Assembly: GCA_034359265.1 (NCBI GenBank)
Contig: CP136895.1
Location: forward strand, 6,636,501 to 6,700,500
Origin: Canna indica
Lineage: Eukaryota > Streptophyta > Magnoliopsida > Zingiberales > Cannaceae
Direction: 5' to 3'
Length of the DNA: 64,000 bases
Made by a program: the position numbers and the translations under genes. The notes under the pieces are model-generated. The model did no database searches and was not told the DNA's origin. It worked only from the letters and a program-made list of their open reading frames with translations. Within the stretch, counting starts at the first letter, position 1; every line of letters starts with the position of its first letter. Of the stretch, positions 60,724-64,000 are shown piece after piece.

Positions 60724-61785
60724 GCGAATAGATTTAGCCATTTAGGGCAAGAAAAGGCGAGCCAGTGAAATGTTAGAATTTTAGAGGTAATAATGTAATA
60801 TATGATATATATTTGATATAAAATTACAATATCGCCCTTGGCCCCTTACATATGTATATTATATATATATAGGTAAAATTGTAATTAAAATGTGGCGAAT
60901 AGGCGGTGCGGATACGGTGCGGATAGATAAACAAATCCGTATCCGCACCGTATCTACGCGGATATAAAATTTCCAGATTCGTATTCGTATCCATATTCGT
61001 TTTTACTTGAGGATACAGATCGGATACAGTACGAATGCGGTTTTTAATTAGCGGATGCTGATAAAATTGTCACCCCTAGTCAAACCTCGTCGCCTCGTCA
61101 CCTGCTGAATCACCTCAACAAGTGACTCAAATCTTCTCTGCTGCATCACGACTCGAAAGCATGGAGACAGCATGAAGAAACTTCATGAAAGCTGTTTTGA
61201 TTTGAAATCATTTTTGTTGTTATTTGATTCTTCTCTTTTCTCTTTTATGACTTGGCAATTGTATAGGGTCAAATTTGTCCCTCAAATATTGATAAAGGTA
61301 CAAATTTATTCGTCAACTATATTTTTGACCAAAATTGCCCTCGACGTTACATAATTAGATCATTTTTGCATTTCTCATTAACATAAGTCCACTTCAACAA
61401 ATGGAATCCCACGTGGTAAGTATAACTCGACCACATAAGATGCCACGATAAAAAATGACACATGACAATTATGTACTGACAAGGATAATTTTGGCCTAAA
61501 ATAAATTTAAGGAGCAAATTTGCACATTTTTCAATACTTTAGAGGCAAATTTGCACCATTTTCAATACTTCAAGGGCAAATTTAATTATTTTTTCTTGTA
61601 TATATTATTATCATTAATGTGGTTCTAATTAATACTATAAGAATATTGTTGATATCATCTTTACCAAAGTCAAGAAAATATAAGCTTGACAATTATACTT
61701 TGTGTTGTAACTGAATTATTTACTCAAAAATATGAATTATCAGCTTTAGTCACTTGTCATTGTAATAAAAAATCAACCAACATAG

Positions 61786-62595
61786 TAGGGGTGAGTTCGG
61801 GTCGGGATGGGTCGAGATTTGGTATGTCTCGATCCCGTCCCAATTTTGAGTCGGGACACAAATAGAGCTGAACATCGAGCGGGTCGGGTCAATACCCGAC
61901 CCTACCCGAATAACCCGAAAAAATTGGGCCCTGACCCGATTTACCCGTTTAACCCGAATGTAGCATGTAGGAAGGAATTGAGGATCGCCGAGACGCCGAG
62001 TGAGGACAAGCGTCGGGCAGCGGGGTGGTGACTACCGAGTGAGGAGGAGGAAGAGGAGGCAATTGCCGGGGGCGAGGAGGCGAATGCCAGAGAGGAGGAA
62101 GAGGAGGCAATTGTTGAGTGCTGAGTGACGGAGTGAGGAGGAGGTGAGGAAGATGCCGGACGCGAACTTCAATGTCGTCGGACGCGAAGGCGAGGGAGGA
62201 CCGACGTCGGCGACTCAGTGGGCCGACGGGGATGCGGGGTGGGCGGCAAGCGGGAGTCGGGAGTAGGGTTAGGGTAGAGAAGAGGGGGGCGGGCTCGGGC
62301 GTAGCGTCTGGCGGGGAGTAAGGCGGGTAGTCGGGTATATGTAAGTATGTAACTGGTTTAACTTAAATCGGGCGAGTTGGGTTAAATAGGGTTTTCACCC
62401 GACCCGACCCGACCCAAATTAAACTTTCTGATCGGTTTTTTCGGGTTTGTCGGGTCGGATCGGGTTTTGCTCACCCCTAGACACAAATGTGTCCCAATCT
62501 CGGTCCCGAATGGAGCATTACGATTTTGTCCCGGTCTCGTCTCGATTTTGAATTGAGACATGATTATCCCTGAACTTTTGGGTCGGGCTGAACCG
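61786..62595. mobile_element. hAT element (GTCCCG word family), right-truncated, interrupted
   Basis: Starts TAGGGGTGAGTTCGGGTCGGG at 61786. After removing the inner hAT (61863-62479) it continues with GTCCCG/CGGGAC words that parallel the element at 1-357, then stops matching after GGCTGAACCG at 62595, before a terminal CACCCCTA. No partner for the left octamer CAACATAG was found. Confidence 0.6.
61863..62479. mobile_element. hAT element (GACCC word family) nested in another hAT, 617 bp
   Basis: Starts TAGAGCTGAACATCGAGCGGG and ends GGTTTTGCTCACCCCTA, with perfect 8-bp duplication GACACAAA (61855-61862 and 62480-62487). CCCGACCC words lie at both ends. The interior 61978-62330 is GC- and GAGG-rich and shares the 17-base word GATCGCCGAGACGCCGA with the large hAT element to its left. 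Confidence 0.92.
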
Positions 62596-63140
62596 ATTAC
62601 TAATAATTAAATTTAATCAAATTTTTATTTTAGTAATCAAGATATATATTTTTAAATATTATATTTATTTTCTTTTTAAAATTTATATTTCTCAATAAAT
62701 TTACTAAATTATTTGTTTAAATTCTAAGGTAAAAGCCAAACATGCAGAAATCATGCAATGGACATAAAATACGTTGTTTGAGCACCATATAGATTTTATT
62801 CAAGGAAAATGATCAAATTTGCTCATGAAGTATTGAAAATGGTGCAAATTTATCCCTAAAGTATAAAAAAATGTGCAAATTTGCCCCTTAAATATGTTTT
62901 GGGCCAAAATTACCCTTGTTAGTACATAATTGTCACGTGTCATTTTCCATCGTGGCATCTTATGTGGCCAAACTACACTTCCCACCTGGGATTCCATTTG
63001 CTGACGTGGACTTTCGTTAACGAGAAGGACAAAAATAATTCAATTATATAATATCGAGAGTAATTTTGATAAAAAAATATAATTTAAAGATAAATTTGTA
63101 TTTTTTTTTAATATTTTACTAGCAAATTTAACTTTTTCCC

Positions 63141-63635
63141 TAGTATATAAGCACAGGTAAACCGATGAATCAAATATAATCTTCCTATTTAATTTTGCAG
63201 GCAACTCCATCAAATACCAGGAGCGGTTCAAACGAAGGACCCACCAATTTGACAGGTTCAGGGTCAAAATCATCCAGACGAAGCCCAAGTGGCAATGTTG
63301 GGCGATATGTAAACAACATCGGCCGTTGACCGAGTCTTCCTTCAACGCTGCCGGCTCACCGGTTCAGGGACAAGGCAAAGGATCATCATACATTCATACG
63401 TACGAGTCGGCAGTCAAAACCCCAATTAATCCGCATAGAAGTTTTGCCTCTTTCCTTTTATTATACTGTGGTGTACAAATGCACATGAAAATTAATTTGC
63501 ATCTAAATGCCTCTCTATTGCTAACAATTTTAATCAGATAAATCTCTAATATTTTTTTGGGTGAAGAGAATTAAAATCTCCAATATTAACAAAGAAGAAA
63601 AAAGAGAACAGAAAAAGGACAAAAAATGAATTATC
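63141..63635. other. Intergenic, 3' flank of the MATE gene
   Basis: No element or gene recognised. The last 100 bases are likely MATE 3' UTR. Confidence 0.4.
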
Positions 63636-64000
63636 TCAATGCTCAATCTTTATACTGACAATCAAACTATCAATCTCGTCTCCTTGTGTTGCGTTGATTA
63701 TTTTGGGCGATGCTGGCTTGTTCTCAGCGTCCATGGCAGCTCCGGTGAGCTGCTGCGCCCGCTCCGCCTGGGCGTCCCAGTCCGTCCTCCTGATGGCGGC
63801 CAGCATTAGCACGACGCAGGCGGCCTGCGCCGAGAGCAGCCCGAGCCAGAGGCCCCTGAAGTCGAGCGCCGTCAAGAACGCCAGCCCCACCGCCACCGGC
63901 ATGCCGACGACGTAGAACGAACCCAGGTTGATGTTCGCGCCCAGCCTCAGCCGGGCGCTGCCGCGCAGCACCCCGCACCCTGTGGTCTGCGGGCAATTTC
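63636..64000 (-). CDS. MATE transporter (DETOXIFICATION family), C-terminal part
   Basis: A partial gene whose 5' part lies beyond the right edge. The minus strand enters with [20 protein letters not shown], a signature of plant MATE proteins, then [40 protein letters not shown] and [17 protein letters not shown]. Two hydrophobic segments correspond to the last two of the usual twelve transmembrane helices, and a hydrophilic tail of about 45 residues ends before the stop at 63636-63638. The combination of [14 protein letters not shown] and RTDWDAQA motifs fits the DTX48-56 group (ADS1/ABS3/BCD1 clade), which act at endomembranes or the plasma membrane; the subgroup is inferred. MATEs export organic cations, flavonoids, hormones or citrate; the substrate here is unknown. 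Strongly GC-rich third positions. Confidence 0.88.
   Translation of the reverse strand, partial: NCPQTTGCGVLRGSARLRLGANINLGSFYVVGMPVAVGLAFLTALDFRGLWLGLLSAQAACVVLMLAAIRRTDWDAQAERAQQLTGAAMDAENKPASPKIINATQGDEIDSLIVSIKIEH

Larger units (their letters stand above)
52165..61078 (-). mobile_element. hAT element (ATCCGC word family), 8.9 kb including a nested CACTA
   Basis: Starts TAGGGTTGGCAATGGATC and ends AAAATTGTCACCCCTA, with perfect 8-bp duplication GTCAAACC (52157-52164 and 61079-61086). Both subterminal regions are filled with ATCCGCA/TGCGGAT words. Minus-strand exons of a hAT transposase 3' end are present. A complete CACTA element sits at 53104-58613; without it and its 3-bp duplication the hAT is about 3.4 kb. 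The 5' side (right end) keeps a GC-rich leader with 93-bp tandem repeats. Most of the transposase is missing, so it is non-autonomous. Confidence 0.92.
61266..63140. mobile_element. Mutator-like fold-back with ~335-bp arms, hosting nested hATs
   Basis: The left arm 61266-61600 and right arm about 62805-63140 are diverged reverse complements. They share AAATTTGCACATTTTT, TTTTGGCC, GACAATTATGTACT, CATAAGATGCCACGAT and AAATGGAATCCCA in matching order. The left end is GGGTCAAATTTGTCCCTC and the right end (reverse complement) GGGAAAAAGTTAAATTTGC. Flanks AATTGTATA and TAGTATATA match only 6 of 9, so the 9-bp duplication is uncertain. Two hAT elements lie in the interior. Confidence 0.6.

Noticed and set aside
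60385..60741. 118-codon minus-strand frame with Pro-His-Glu-Asp repeats
   Set aside because: It reads across the 93-bp tandem repeats of the hAT leader; no transposase or host motif.

Overview
The window is a plant nuclear genomic segment, most likely from a non-grass monocot (inference). The evidence is spliceosomal genes with GT-AG introns, GC-rich intronless transcription-factor genes set in AT-rich intergenic DNA, and a dense load of plant-type transposons. No organellar, bacterial or CRISPR features were seen.

Six host genes can be supported, all on the minus strand. They are: a DREB1/CBF-type AP2 factor (3100-3750); an ERF020/021-type AP2 factor (13569-14246); a nine-exon chloroplast protein-ribulosamine/fructosamine 3-kinase (27296-33597); a three-exon RING-H2 E3 ligase with one N-terminal membrane span (35203-36924); a short, leaderless GH16 endo-glucanase of the EG16 type (42871-43515); and the C-terminal part of a MATE transporter that runs off the right edge (63636-64000). 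I reconstructed the exon structures of the kinase and RING genes by hand. All junctions keep frame, and one kinase intron needs a GC donor. A weak, unrecognised reading frame lies at 48887-49513, and a short frame split by a transposon at 39218-39864.

The rest is mostly mobile DNA. At least seven hAT elements are bounded by TAGGGGTG-like ends and 8-bp target duplications (six perfect, one 7/8). Each has its own short GC-rich word repeated in inverted orientation near its ends, and partial copies lie at both window edges. The largest hAT (52165-61078) keeps the 3' exons of its own transposase gene. A complete CACTA element (53104-58613, 3-bp duplication ACT) is inserted inside one of those introns. 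The CACTA carries a spliced, apparently open 599-codon transposase-type gene that lacks the second half of the TNP2 domain. Other elements are a full-length but decayed Ty1/copia retrotransposon with two 450-bp LTRs (17982-24793), three Mutator-like fold-backs (one with a recognisable transposase fragment), two other inverted-repeat elements, and several LINE fragments.

The host genes do not form an obvious pathway cluster. The two AP2 genes are about 10 kb apart in the same orientation. The kinase and RING genes are neighbours separated by a LINE remnant. Transposons sit inside the kinase introns and 125 bp upstream of the EG16 start codon, so they may affect expression of these genes (inference).
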